Source of the DNA: Clavaria fumosa
Taxonomy: Eukaryota; Basidiomycota; Agaricomycetes; Agaricales; Clavariaceae
Direction of reading: 5' to 3'
DNA: 64,000 nucleotides
NCBI GenBank assembly: GCA_951802425.1
Contig: OX637803.1
Coordinates: forward strand, 496,001-560,000
Both the position numbers and the translations under genes were made by a program. Numbering within the stretch: the stretch's first letter is position 1; each line of letters opens with the position of its first letter. The notes below the pieces were generated by a model. It was not told the DNA's origin, did not search any database, and saw only the letters and a list, made by a program, of their open reading frames with translations. Below are positions 24,046 to 36,299 of the stretch, in pieces.

Positions 24046-24978
24046 GTGTCTACAACTGAGACCAGGTCGAGCCCAGCTCCCCCCGATTCCCCCGTTACCA
24101 ATGTCCCCAAAACCCCATCACCACCACCAGGGTCTGTGATGGCTGACCACATCACCCTGCCTGAAGTCCATGCCACAAGGCTGGATTTAGTTGTCACCCC
24201 ATTTGATGGGCAAAAAAGAATTTTCTGTACATTCCTCCAGTCGCTCTTCCTCCTGTTTATGGCAAATCTGATAATCTATGCCACGGACCTGGCAAAGGTC
24301 CTCTACACCCTCAGCAAAATTGCTGGAGATGGGTTTGCCACAGAATGGGCAAATATGAAGGGAGAGGAAATCCTGGGTAACAACAAGGTTGGAACCTGGG
24401 CAGAATTTGTGGAGGAGATGAAGCAAGCGTTTGATGACCTGAACAACTGTGCGACTGCCCTTGCAGACATTGCAAGGTTGAAACAGGGTGTTATGACAGC
24501 ACCTGAGTTCTTCACAAAGTTCGAAACAATGTTCCGAAGAGCAGGGATGACAGAAGTGGCCAATTCGGACATCCTGGTCCATTGGCTGGAGTCGAACCTG
24601 AGCAGGAGGCTAGTGGGAAAGGTCTATGGTGTTTTGCCAATGCCAGAGACCTACGTGCAGTGGAAGGCACTCACAGAAAGGCTAGATGCTCAGCAGCATC
24701 GCCTTGATGGAGTCATTGTGCAGCAGAACTCTGTGTGTCTTGCTCCGCCCACAACCAGCTGCCCCCTCCCTCAACAAATCTGCTTTGCCCCAGCCCCCCG
24801 CCCCTTCCTGGCCCAGCCATTGGCCCGCACCCCTGCCCCTCCCACCATGCCGCATCCCACCAACACCGGTGATGCCATGGTGGTGGATCGTGCCTGTGCC
24901 CCTGGAGTGTTGCGCACCTGCTTCCGATGTGGCCAAGCTGGTCACATGGTGAGAGATTGCCTGCTCCAGGACACGCGC
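24046..24978 (+). pseudogene. N2 gag, first part
   Basis: Open for about 310 codons, but the frame opens without an ATG; the first in-frame ATG is at 24139 (MADHITLPEV). Capsid-like features: LVVTPFDGQKRIFCTFLQSL near 24188, and an ending CCHC knuckle CFRCGQAGHMVRDC (24919-24960). The reading then meets the N3 LTR inside a DTR-coding stretch. After the N3 target duplication, the frame resumes at 36639 with PQILRPQVHTMESQVRS. The corresponding part of N1 gag aligns across this join. Role: RNA-packaging capsid and nucleocapsid; inactive here. Confidence 0.85.
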
Positions 24979-25875
24979 TGTAGTAGGCTGTACAGGTGTT
25001 GGCTGCAAATAGATGTTTGCGGCCGGGTTCTTCAGGGGGTCTTATTACACAACGGGTACACTAGACAGAACCTTGGAGGATGTAGAGGTTGAGTGCAAAA
25101 GGTTCAGAGAGTGAAAATATACGTTGTCCGGAGTATCCGGTATCAGATCCGATAGAGTCCGATGTTTGGATCGAAGGCTCGAGGGGCCAGCGACGATGAA
25201 GGCCAGCGGATCAATAGGTACGATGAAGGGTGAGCTTGCTAAAAATCACAGCACGATGTGGGCATTCAAAAAGCTGGATTACCATAGAACCTGGTACATA
25301 CTTAAGTACATTTTCGTAAGTACAGCAAATCCGGTTCTACGGAAGTTTCCGGAAGCTACAGAAGGTAATGCGGTATTGTGTGCAAGGTCATATAGAGGTC
25401 ATGTATCATAAAAGAGTTATGCAGTTCGGAGGAATGAAGTGTCCGATGATCGGTGTACATCCGGACCGCTCGTAAAATCAAGGAGAGTGAGACTGGTACA
25501 GCAAAGGGGTACTAGGAACAATGGACAAGGCACTGCGAAACGTTTCAATGATCAGATGGTTGAAAGGGATCACAATATGAAATTTACAGCATGTATATGA
25601 AATAGAGGAATGGGAATGGAATAGTGAGTATGTCGAGCGCTGACCATGCTGGAGTGATGAAATAGAGGGGTGTAGGCGGTATGTGTGACCTGCGGGCTGT
25701 GATCTTCACGGGGAGTCAGAGACCGGAGAGTCCGATGTCAGATAAGTATCGGTCGTTATCGGACGGTGTCGGATTGTTATCGGATCGTATCGGATGCGAT
25801 TGCTTTGGATCCCGAAATATCCGGATGATCGGTATCTGTCATGTTTCTATGTTTAAACTGCATATTATCCTTACA
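24979..25875 (-). repeat. 3' LTR of N3
   Basis: 897 bp. By eye it differs from the right copy at about 20 sites, all transitions, plus two small indels (a 14-bp GTAAGTACA-type duplication here and a short insertion in the other copy). That is roughly 2%, less than N1 or N2. The pyrimidine tract TTCTCCCGGGGG just right of it is the complement of the polypurine tract. Confidence 0.92.
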
Positions 25876-26035
25876 TTCTCCCGGGGGCTGAAAATGCAAC
25901 CGCCCTCGGTTGCGACCAAACAAGGCCAAATAATCGTTTGTTGATCATGAAGTATGCATTGTGTGGGTGCACATAGGTCCAAACACGCACTTGTGTCTTC
26001 TCCAATAACAGCAATGCATCAACCATCCAAAAAAA

Positions 26036-27619
26036 ATGGAAAACTTCGACGCTCTCGTTTTCCGGAACGCGGCCCAGGCGATGACGGAGGCGCGGACCAT
26101 GGCACCGGGTGAGGAATTACCGGAGCGGGGGCAGGACAGTGAATACGCGGAGTGGGTGCAGATGTATGGGGGTGATGTGGTGCATGGTCTTTCTTTCTTT
26201 CTTTTTCACTTTGCACTGACAAGTTTTCAGGATGATTTCCTTGCGGGCTACGTTGCCGCAATTGACGATGACGTGGAGGTGGATGAAGGACTCGTCCTCG
26301 TCGCGCAAAGGCTCAAAAAGTGGTGAAGGCTCTGCGGGGACGAATGGACCACTGAGCGGACAAGGAAACAGGAGGAGGCTGAAGCCGAACAGGAACGTGC
26401 GGACAAGGAGAGGGCGGCCGCCGAGAGGGCCGCAGCGGAGGTGGAGGCGGAGGAGAGGCGGACGGAGGCGACGAGAGCTGCCGAGAAGAGGGCGCGCCTT
26501 GCCTGGGCACGTCGGATGGTTGGGAGCGAGGACGACGAAGAGGGGGGAGAGGAGGTTGCAGCAGCAGCCGCAACAGCTACGCCGGTCGCCGACGCAGCGG
26601 CCGTGACCACGGCCGTGACCGATCCGACGGTCGTTGTGGAGCCGGGCGTGAGCGAAGAAACGGATCCGATGGCGGGTGCCGTGAGCAAGGCGGGGGCCGA
26701 CGAGGGCGATCAAGACGGCGTCCGGACGATATGGGGGACCGATGGGGTAACGCCCGTCAGTGTCATGAAGGCGGGGGCGACCAGTGTGAGGATCGGGGGG
26801 CGCCGTGTGGTGGTTGAGGTGCCCCCTGTTCCGGAGCATCGGGTTGGCGCGCGGATGACTGCGACCCCTCACTATATGTCGGGGTGGGGCGATATTGGAA
26901 AACGGGCAACGGAGGGACGAGGGCGAGGGCGGAGGGTCGGAGTGGGGGCGGACATCGAGCTCCGGGCTGCGCGACAGCCTGGGGACAAGGTAAGTCGTCA
27001 ATTGGAGTTTTTGATTCTTAGATTTCTGATCAGTGAGTAGGAGCACGACCCGGCCTGTGAGGCGTGCGCCTGGAAGAGGCGTTCGTGCTACGGAGTGGAA
27101 GGAGTGGCGTGCCGGTGGTGCCGGAACTATAAGGTGTCGTGCAGTCTCTCGGCTGTATGAGGTAAGTAATATTCTTTTTATTTCTTGATGAATCAATCTA
27201 AGGGGTGTGTTTCAGGGGTGAAAGCCGAGAAGGTCGCGGTGTCCAGTGCCGGAGGTAAGTCAAGAGAGTACCGGATCTGTATTGGCTAATGTAGCGGAGT
27301 AGGTCCGAAGGCGGCAGAAGCGACTGCGAGCAAAAGGCCGAGGCGAGGTGCAACGTGGGTACCGGTTCGCGAGGAGACGATGCCGGAGGAGGAGGAGGAG
27401 GAGGATGAAATTGAGGATGACAGCATGGAGCTGGTGGAGGAGCCGTCAGCGAAGAGGAGGAAGGCGGAGGCGGGTCCTAGCCGGAAGGGAAAGGAGCGGG
27501 AGACGGCGCCAGGGGTGTCCGGAAAGGAGGCGCTGGAGAGAGCGCTCCAGATGATGGAGAGGGGGGCGGATCAGGTGAGGGCTGGGGCGGAGCTTCTCCG
27601 GATGCTCCTTCTCAGCTAG
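26036..27619 (+). pseudogene. Spliced antisense accessory gene of N3: Zn2Cys6-like coiled-coil protein
   Basis: It lies between N3 integrase and 3' LTR, opposite to gag-pol. The frame keeps register through predicted GT-AG introns: 26180-26230, 26990-27040, about 27155-27202 and 27255-27302. It starts at ATG 26036 and ends at TAG 27617-27619. The encoded order is an N-terminal region (MENFDALVFRNAAQAMTEAR), an Ala/Glu/Arg-rich probable coiled coil (26.38-26.52 kb), an Ala/Val-rich linker, then six cysteines spaced C-x2-C-x6-C-x7-C-x2-C-x6-C (exon from 27041). That spacing is the fungal Zn2Cys6 DNA-binding signature. An acidic run and a basic AKRRK stretch follow. One in-frame TGA (26324-26326) breaks this copy. 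DNA binding is inferred; family membership rests on spacing alone. Confidence 0.7.
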
Positions 27620-27849
27620 TCATCTGCTAAATACACAAAAATTTTCTTTGTTTTAGTTTTAATTTTATGTTTCGTTACTGAGTGGAAAAATAGGTGAGAA
27701 GTGTGAGACTGAGGTATAAAGTGAAGAACGTCGGATATAAAGTTTGGAGTTGTCCGAAATTTCTCTATTTTTTATTTTTATTTTTATTTTTATTGATCGT
27801 TGAAATCAATGTAAATTATGGAGTGAAGGATTGGATGGAAACAAAATGC
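27620..27849. other. Spacer between antisense gene and N3 integrase end
   Basis: AT-rich sequence with TTTTTATTTTTATTTTTAT (about 27766-27793). No gene was seen; it is probably the shared 3' untranslated region of two convergent transcripts. Confidence 0.5.
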
Positions 27850-30800
27850 TTAATGGCAAGGCCGAAGGTTCCGGGTTGCTCCGGAGCATTGCGGACGAGT
27901 TTCTGGAGCATCAGTATCGGCGGCCTCATTGTCAGATTCATCGGATAGATCGGCCGACTGGCTTTCCTCATCTTCGGTGTCGATAGAGTTATGTGACGTC
28001 TCGTGTGTTTGATTGTGAGGGACGTCCTTGTTTATCTCCGTCGTTTGGTCGGTGATAGCAGTGACCGGAATCGATGTTTGCAACCGTGGATAGTAGGGAA
28101 TGATGCGGAAAGCTGCGTAGTGGATTTTGGAGACGGCCCCGTCGAGTTCCGAGAGAATATATGCGCCGTATTGAGTTCGGCGGACAACGATCATCGGTCT
28201 GAAGAATCGCGGTTTTGTCTTCCAGTTTAATTCCATTTCTATGGCCGAGTTTCAGATCAATACCAGCGATCCGGGTTGGAAGTTGTAATCGATAATAGAC
28301 TTGCGGTGTGCGTCGATGAACTGCTTGATGGATTGTTTGCGGGCAGTGAGCACTTTATCGGCGATTGTTGCAAGATCTTCTTCTCATTTTTGCAGTTGGC
28401 GGGCACGAAGGGCTATCAGTTCTGGAGTGGTCATCGGGGCATTGGCAGTCGGAATTAGATATGTTGCTTCGGATATGTCGAAAGGGAAAAGCGGTTCGAC
28501 GCCGTGTGCGATGTAAAACGGAGAGTGACCGGTGGATCGCTGGATTGTGGTTCGTTCTGCCCAAATGACCGAGGGTAAGATGTCTGGCCATTTCGATTCA
28601 TCTCCGTCTGCTGCTTTGATTAATGACTCATGGACTGATCGGTGGGCACGTTCGATGATGCTATTAGCACGAGAATTGTATCCGGAAATACGGATGTGAT
28701 GGATTCCGTACCGCTTCTTGAGGAAATTGAGGGCTTTGATAAATGGGGCACCATTATCCATGATGATCTCTTCTTCGGCACAGTATATCTTCAAATATGA
28801 AGGTTCCGAGAAGACAGGCGGTCTTGTTTCGTAGCGGTCTTGCTTCTGGGTATGCGGATAACGAGCATCGGGCGTGGACAAGAAGTTGGAAACCACAAGT
28901 TCTGGGTAGGAACATGGTGTCAATGTGCGCTCGATGGAAAAGACCGGCCGGTGTGGCGACCGTTGGTGGAATAAAAATCTTCTGGATTTGCCGAGTCTGG
29001 CATTGGTGACAAGTTCAGACAAACCATTTTACGTCTTGATCCAACACCGGCCACCAGAACCGATTTAGAATACGTGTCCGGATAATGTAAACGCCTTTAT
29101 GGCCGAGTGAATCATGTGCCTCTGTGATAATTGCGAGCCGTTTGTGGTCTGGGGGCACTACCTGGTGGCATCCATTAGGTCGGCGACGCCATAGCTTGTC
29201 ATCTAGAATGAAGAACTGGGATGCGGAGCGGACTAATCGTCAGAACTGGTTTGCGTCGATGCCGGAAGGACGGATCGGGTTTCGAAGGAAAGATTCGATT
29301 TTGCGGATCTGTTCTTCCCTTTTCTTTGCTGCGTTGGGTCGCGGTATAAGGATGGTGGAGGATTCATTCGGAGCTGGTGAATCATTGGATGGTACCGTCG
29401 AGTTGAGTAGCATCGATCCTGTGTAAACTTTGAAGCGAGAATGGGCGATGCCGGCGAGTGGCATCTCGGATGGGTAGGAAGTGTCTGGTGCTCGATTCAT
29501 GTGTTCCATGGCGAATACGTAGCTCCGATTGATCCAGTCTTCGTGATCTTCGGACTCGGTGTCTTCTTCACCATTTGCGGCACGTCAGTGTGATAGTCCG
29601 TCAGCTCCAGTGTGTTTATCTGCGGGAATATGAACAAGGTCGAAATCGAAGAGTAGTATACCGGCAATCCATCGATTCATGGCAGCGTTTGGTTGAACGT
29701 CCGGATTGTTTAGCATACCCTTAATGAACTTCGTGTCCATTTCAACGGTGAATTTCGGAAGGCCGATAAGGTAAATCCGGTACGACCGAAGTGCGCGGAA
29801 GAGTCCGTATAATTCAATTTTTGCTTGAGAGTATCGGGCCTCGCGTTCGTTCCAGGTAATCAAGCTGAATCTGGATGGGTATCAAATTCCATCTTGTCCG
29901 ATTTGAAATAGCGCGAAGCCGACAGCGATGTTGGACGAGTCGACGGCCATAATTACGGGCCGTCCAGAGCGGTAATCGATCGGTCGAATGGCGGATGAGT
30001 TGACTATTGCATGTTTAAGTCGGTCCATCGAATTTTGCTCTTCTTCTTCGAACCTGAATGGAACGTCCTTACGAGTTAGGCTGACAAGTGGTCGGGCAAG
30101 TACAGCGTAGTTTTTGATGAATATCCGGAGCAGTCCGCAGACGCCTAAAAATGATCGGACATCTGTGAGTGTTTCGCACGGAAGCCAGTCTCGAATGCGT
30201 TGGACATTGGAAGCATCCGGAACTCGCCCTTCATAGGTGCACGTGTGTCTGGTAACGATTGTTTCAGGGGTGCAAATTGTCGTTTTCTTGCCATTAAAGG
30301 TTCCTCTGACTATTTTGACTCGTTGGAGCACCTGGTTGATGTTTTTCAAATGCTCCCAAATGAACCGCCATATTTCCGGATTCTCCGGGATCATCTCATA
30401 AGTGCCATCCGGAAGCTTGTATCAGGTTTCCGGGCCCTTAATCGCTACATCGTCTACGAATGGGATGGTTACGTGCGGAATTTCGTCTTGTAGTATATGC
30501 GTGACATCTCCATGCATAATCTGCGTCGCGTTGGTGTATCCCATGGGGACGCAAGTGAGCCATTTGGCTCCGAGAGGGGTTTGGAACGTGGTAAGGTCTC
30601 GACTCCGTTCGTCAAGAGATCGTTGATCGAAGGAGACGAATAGATCAAGAGATCCATAGCATCCGCGTCTGGCGAAAGATTCCGCAAAAACCTCCATTAT
30701 GGGGGGAACCACGGAATCGCCGATAGTGACTTTGTTCAACAGCTGGAGATTATGTACAAGTCGGAGAGATTTTCCGTCCTTCTTTAACACGCAAAACCAC

Positions 30801-31563
30801 TGGGACCGATAGGAGGAGTTGGATTCTTCGTAGACTCCAGCTGCTATCTTGTCTCAGATAACCTTCAGGACTTCGTCATAGATGCCGGGAGGAATCGGTA
30901 TATTTTTGAAGATCCAAGGGATATGTTCGACTGTCGGGATGATAATGGGATCGAAGTATTTTGCGTCGAATCGTCCTTTTTCGGTCTCCGTCCAAGCGAA
31001 GGCATCTTCCTGGGCTTTAATAAGATAATGAACGAGTTTTTCTTCCTCTGGCCATAAAAATCCGGTGGGATTTGCGTTATGCGCTTCTTTCCGGTCTTGA
31101 GTATATCGGAGACCGGGGGTGAAATTGGGGGGGTGTGTCGGAAGAGTGGGGATATCGGAGAGGGGATCGGGGTGTTGTCGTCGGACAATCCGAAATTCTT
31201 CAGGTAGAGTTGCTTTGATCGGGTTGACACGGTTTGCAACTTTCTTGTATTTCTTTCCAAGGTAAACTGGCATAACGATGTCCGGAGATGGTGTATTGGT
31301 TTCTGAGTTATTGGGGTACATTATGTGTGTGGTATCGTGGTACACTGGTGTGTATCCGGCGCTGACCAAGGCTTCACATGAAGTGCCCGAAATATCGGCA
31401 AAAGGAAGGGGATCGACAGGAACTAAATTTTCAAGAGAAGGAGATAAGAGATTGCGAATGGAAGTAGATAGAATAGCTGGAGACTCGTGTTTGTGTATAG
31501 CTTCTGTGTCCGCTTTGATTGGAGATGGCTCCGGAATGTTGCGGTGATCCGGGGCTCCAGCTA
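27850..31563 (-). pseudogene. N3 pol: RT-RNase H-integrase
   Basis: Reading leftward from the protease: a linker (RNLLSPSLENLVPVDPLP), then RT with LKKDGKSLRLVHNLQLLNKV and the catalytic FVDD (30449-30460, the Asp pair intact), and an RNase H region (RPVIMAVDSSNIAVGFALFQ near 29.93 kb, then ARYSQAKIELYGLFRALRSY). An HHCC integrase segment (HDSLGHKGVY, about 29.11 kb; CHQCQT about 29.0 kb) is followed by the core with MDNGAPFIKALNFLKK near 28.75 kb and SIIERAHRSVHE near 28.64 kb, then a C-terminal domain ending near 27850. Several TGA stops (30.85, 29.88, 29.58, 29.24 kb) and a broken core make it defective. It resembles non-chromodomain gypsy pol proteins common in mushrooms. Confidence 0.88.
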
Positions 31564-32067
31564 TTAAAAATCTGGATGCGTTTTCTGAAGTTTGAGGTTT
31601 TTCCGGATCGGGATGCACTCCTTTGTCAGTACGATGATCCTTTCTCCAGTGTTCGGATCGTTCAGGATCAGGTCTTGGGCACCATGAGGATGGTCGATAG
31701 TTTGGGAGCCGGTAAGCATAAAGAACGGGCGTCCGACGAGGACCTCGCAAGGTAGGGTATTGGCAACCTGCATTTGGACATGAAACGTGCATGGACCGAT
31801 CTGCAAGGGAAAGTTCTTTATCAGTCCGAGCATCGGGGTGATGGTACCGTGTGAGGACTCCATATGAATTACGCGCTCGGAGTGCAGTGGATTACCGAGC
31901 TTCTCCCAAACGTCTCTTCGCATTGCCACGATCGAGCTGCCTTGGTCGAGCAAGCACTCCGCGGCGATCCGGCTATCCAATATGCCTTCTACGATGCGGA
32001 GCGGAGCGGCATCGACAGCTATGACAAGATCGGAGGTGTCCGGGGTTGTAATGTTTGTGTAGAGCAT
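31564..32067 (-). pseudogene. N3 aspartic protease region
   Basis: This frame contains LLDQGSSIVAMRRDVWEKLG. The active-site Asp is present, but the usual D-S/T-G is D-Q-G, a variant I recall from some gypsy pol proteins of fungi. Then come LVGRPFFMLTG and LTKECIPI. In retroelements this domain cuts Gag and Pol into mature parts. It is separated by short gaps and frame changes from the gag frame upstream (32098) and from the RT linker downstream. Confidence 0.75.
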
Positions 32068-32097
32068 ATCCTGTACGACGGACGCGGTGACCGGAAC

Positions 32098-33551
32098 TCA
32101 GCGGGCGGTAACCATATCCTTCATCTTTTTGCGGACGTCTCCGGAAATGGCGAGTAATTCACGGGGTGTCACACGGACCGGAATGTCGAGTGCACGATCG
32201 AAAACTTGTTGAACGGTTACCGGATTTTCTATCGGAGCTTGGTAATGATACTGGATGTCGGATCGTTCGATTCTTTCCGGCTTCGATGGGCGCATGACCA
32301 GAGGCGAGGTAATGACAACGGCGGGCGGAGGAGGTAACCTAGATGGCTGTGGATCATTATTCCTGGGTGTGGGCGCTTTCCTTTTGCCCTTATCTACTTT
32401 CTTTGCCACATCGTTTGCAAAGGTGCGGACCATGTTTTCCAACGCGGTCGTCTTGTTATCTTCTTCTTCCGATTCGTCTTCCATGTCCGGGGGGTGAGCG
32501 GATGGTCCGATCGGCTGTGCTTCAAATACCGCGGTTGTCACCGGTTGCGTATTCTGGGATTGGTAGGTGGCATAGTACTTGTCAAAGCGCTCTGATAGGT
32601 TATTTCCCACAATAGTGCCTGGCAAGTATCGTCCGGAGGGAAGGCAAATTCTGCCTTCGGTGTTCCGTATACATTTACCGGACTTGATGTATTCGAGGAC
32701 CTTCGGACAGGCACTAACAAAATGACCTGGTTCCGAACAGAAATTACACATCCGGCCTGCAGGGGAATTCGTCATCCGAGGAGCAGAACATTTTGCCTGT
32801 TCGAGAGACTGGGCTGATAAAATTGATTCGAGGCGAGCCATTGTGGAGGCGAATGTTGCCAAGGCTGCGGACATATCAAATTCTTCCTTCTTGATCACTG
32901 GTTTCGTTTCTCTCCTGGGGGCTGAGGATGTGAAACGGACGGGTCCGGAGAATTGATCGGTTGTCGCAGAGTGCGGGGACGTCGAGGAGAGTAGGAACTC
33001 GGCTGCAGCGTGTACCTCGTTGGATCCTCTGGATGGTGATTTGGTAGTATAATAGCGAGCCGGCTTTCGATCCGGCGTCTTGTGTGATCCCCAAATCCGA
33101 GGATGTAAAGTCGGTTTCTGTCGTTTGTAGACATACGTTGGGAAGTGATCAAGTGTGAAGTGATCCGGAGAAAGTCCCGATAGTATTCTCCGTGTTCTGC
33201 GCGCATGTAAACTCCTTTATGGGCTGAGTCCAATATGAAACAGTCCAAATCGGTGATAGAAAACAAACGGCCGCCATCGGAACCTGGGTAGAGACGTCGG
33301 ACAGCCGCTTTGAAGGTTTCCCAAGTCCATTCTGGATCCGGGGCTGGTGTGAGGGTTTCCCAGAGGAGACTTGTGTCTGTGTCGAGGTAGTGCTTTGCGT
33401 ACCGAATTGAATCGGCTTCTGGAACGTCTGGATTAATGCCGGTGAGTATGATGTCGATGTCCTCGAAATACCGGTTGAGATGGGTTGGTACTCCATCAAA
33501 GGCGGGGGCCCCGTGAGCGCCACGGAGCGGATATCTCGGTTGGTTGGCCAT
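32098..33551 (-). pseudogene. N3 gag with CCHC zinc knuckle
   Basis: The first frame (33551-32895) starts MANQPRYPLRGAHGAPAFDG and holds a capsid-like region (ADSIRYAKHYLDTDTSLLWE, then WTWETFKAAVRRLYPG). The second frame (32898-32098) overlaps it by 4 bases and contains the knuckle CNFCSEPGHFVSAC (32708-32749) followed by an acidic EDESEEEDN run. Whether the frame change is natural or a mutation is unknown. The N-terminal PLRGxxxAPxFDG pattern is typical of this gag type in basidiomycetes, from memory. Confidence 0.82.
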
Positions 33552-33940
33552 TGGTATTGCTGCGTGAGGAAGTTCTTGTACGGCGTCGAGAGGATTCTGT
33601 GGTTCGTCAGTTGGAAATTGTAAGGTGTTCAGTTCGAGGGGTAGTGGTGTGAGCGGTGAGTGTGGTTCTTCGAAGATCTGTGGTAATGAGGTAACCGGGG
33701 TGGCGAAGCTCGTGTGGGAGTAAACAATGGATGAAATACTGGGAATGTCCGATGGAAGAAAGTGGGAAGTTTCAATTACTTCTCCAGGAGGTCCAGAATG
33801 TGGTGGTTGTGTAATCGGATTGGGGTTTCGAGTTCTTAGGCGTTCGGAGCGTCGAGGCTGGAAAGCGGAGGAGCCTCTGGGAATCCTCGAAGGCTGTAGT
33901 GAAGACGTTGTTACGACCCCCTCGTGGTGGGCTCCAAAAT

Positions 33941-34825
33941 TGTAGTAGGCTGTACAGGTGTTGGCTGCAAATAGATGTTCGTGGCCGGGTTCTTCAGGGG
34001 GTCTTATTACACAATGGGTACACTAGACAGAACCTTGGAGGATGTAGAGGTTGAGTGCAAAAGGTTCAGAGAGTGAAAATATACGTTGTCCGGAGTATCC
34101 GGTATCGGATCCGATAGAGTCCGATGTTTGGATCGAAGGCTCGAGGGGCCAGCGATGACGAAGGCCAGTGGATCAATAGGTACGACGAAGGGTGAGCTTG
34201 CTAAAAATCACAGCACAATGTGGGCGTTCAAAAAGCTGGATTACCATAGAACCTGGTACATACTTAAGTACAGCAAATCTGGTTCTACGGAAGTTTCCGG
34301 AAGCTACAGAAGGTAATGCGGTATCGTGTGCAAGGTCATATAGAGGTCATGTATCATAAAAGAGTTATGCGGTTCGGAGGAATGAAGTGTCCAATGATCG
34401 GTGTACATCCGGACCACTCGTAAAATCAAGGAGAGCGAGACTGGTACAGCAAAGGGGTACTAGGAACAATGGACAAGGCACTGCAAAGGGTTTGAAACGT
34501 TTCAATGATCAGATGGTTGAAAGGGATCACAATATGAAATTTACAGCATGTATATGAAATAGAGGAATGGGAATGGAATAGTGAGTATGTCGAGCACTGA
34601 CCATGCTGGAGTGATGAAATAGAGGGGTGTAGGCGGTATGTGTGACCTGCGGGCTGTGATCTTCATGGGGAGTCAGAGACCGGAGAGTCCGATGTCAGAT
34701 AAGTATCGGTCGTTATCAGACGGTGTCGGATTGTTATCGGATCGTATCGGATGCGATTGCTTTGGATCCCGAAATATCCGGATGATCGGTATCTGTCATG
34801 TTTCTATGTTTAAACCGCATATTAT
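33941..34825 (-). repeat. 5' LTR of N3, main part (split by N4)
   Basis: 885 bp from TGTAGTAGGC to GCATATTAT. The missing seven terminal bases CCTTACA lie at 36628-36634 beyond N4. The flanking ATTAT occurs on both sides of N4 (34821-34825, 36623-36627). Confidence 0.92.
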
Positions 34826-34960
34826 TGTCATGAAAGCGTCATCCGTACTATCAGGCCAGCAAATTTCAATCCTTTAACTTAAGAAACACCGTGCCAATCA
34901 GGCGAACAAGGGGCTAAACCCCAACTATATATTTTATCGCAAGATAAGTACAATACTTAT

Positions 34961-35885
34961 CTACACGAAAGAAAGCCAAGACCCCTCTTCATCAAGGGAG
35001 GAGCCTGAGGCGCCATACTCAGACCCCCAAGACTCCTCTTCCCACGACTCATCTGAAGAGTCTGAGAAGTCAGACTCACCCACGAACCCAAGAGCTACCC
35101 TCAAGGGATGGGAGGCAAACTGACCATCCCAGATTCCTGCCTCCAGGGCAGCCTCTCGCAGATCTCGCACAGCGCCGAGAGAACCTCCGTCGTCCAGAGT
35201 AGGAGATGGGAGGGAGGAATAGGCGGGGGGGAGGTCAACAGTAGGAAGGGAGGGCGACGGAGGAGGCGCCACCAACGGGGTATCCAAAGGTTGGAGACCT
35301 GGACCTGGGGACGGTAAGCCGGGTGTACAGGACCAGAACTGATCTCAGCCCAGTCCTGCCCACCTTGGTACCAGGTACCTTGGTCACCCCAAGGGGTGGT
35401 GGCCCAAACAGTTGGCGAGGGAGGATGGGGAGGAGCCCAGTCCCAATCTATAAAGAATCAGACTTACTGGAGACAGATAGAAGCAACTTGGCTAACTCAC
35501 CATGAGGGTCCTCGAGAAGGTCACAGATACGTCGATAGGGACCTTGAGTCAAGGAGCAATCCTTGACAAGGTGGGAGGGATCCCCACAGGCGAAGCATCG
35601 GTCAAGGACCCAATAGAGGTCCGCATCGGCAGGGACAAGTTGAACCCACCAATGAAAGGTATCGCAGGAGAGCTTGACCCCAGTGCGGGGAGCGAAGAGG
35701 GAAGAGCTGTGGAAGAACTCGACGAGGTGGTGGCCTTGGAAACACATAGCAGGCAGACTCTGAAGAGACGACGAAAGGAGGAAGACCGTCCTTTTATCCA
35801 ATAACCACCACGGGCTGATCTCGACCTCGATTGGGCAAACCCCTATCCACCAAACACGATCACCCCTAAGAAGATCTCTGATCAA
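34961..35885 (-). pseudogene. CCHC zinc-knuckle protein fragment inside N4
   Basis: The minus-strand frame 35885-35448 contains MIRDLLRGDRVWWIGVCPIE and the knuckle CFACGDPSHLVKDC (35556-35597, C-x2-C-x4-H-x4-C). After stops near 35445-35320 another frame in the same direction (to 34961) is Pro-rich and then strongly acidic and Ser-rich (SDFSDSSDESWEEESWGSEY). Together they resemble a nucleic-acid-binding Gag or ORF1-like protein with an acidic tail, but no family could be named. The codon pattern and the knuckle support real coding origin. Confidence 0.5.
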
Positions 35886-36299
35886 AGATCAGTTTCACTC
35901 GATCACTGCATCACACCGATTGATCAAGTAATCATGACTCAGAACAGTTCGATCACAGATCATCTGATCCTCCGATCATATCCCCAACAAGATCAGACAC
36001 AGCCAACCATGATGTAATGCATCGAAGCGGGGACCCTGTCTGATCAATGATGACATCATTATCACAAGGATCCCAACAAAGATCAACACTGCTTAGATTC
36101 ATCATTCCAGTGCAAGCGCGCAGCTTTCCTGATCATCTGTCAGATTCCGATATTTAATCAATGACTCATACATCATGTACAGCCCATAGCTAGAGTATAT
36201 AAGACCTGGGACCAGCCCACATGTACCCTAGCTTCGATCTTTTCGTCTATACACTTACTTGAGAGACCTCAACTAAGTCTGACAGCAAACATCACTGCT

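Noticed and set aside
26117..27196. A 359-codon minus-strand frame, Arg/Pro/His-rich
   Set aside because: It is the antisense shadow of the GC-rich coiled-coil gene at 26036-27619, whose plus frame has introns, an acidic run and a cysteine motif.
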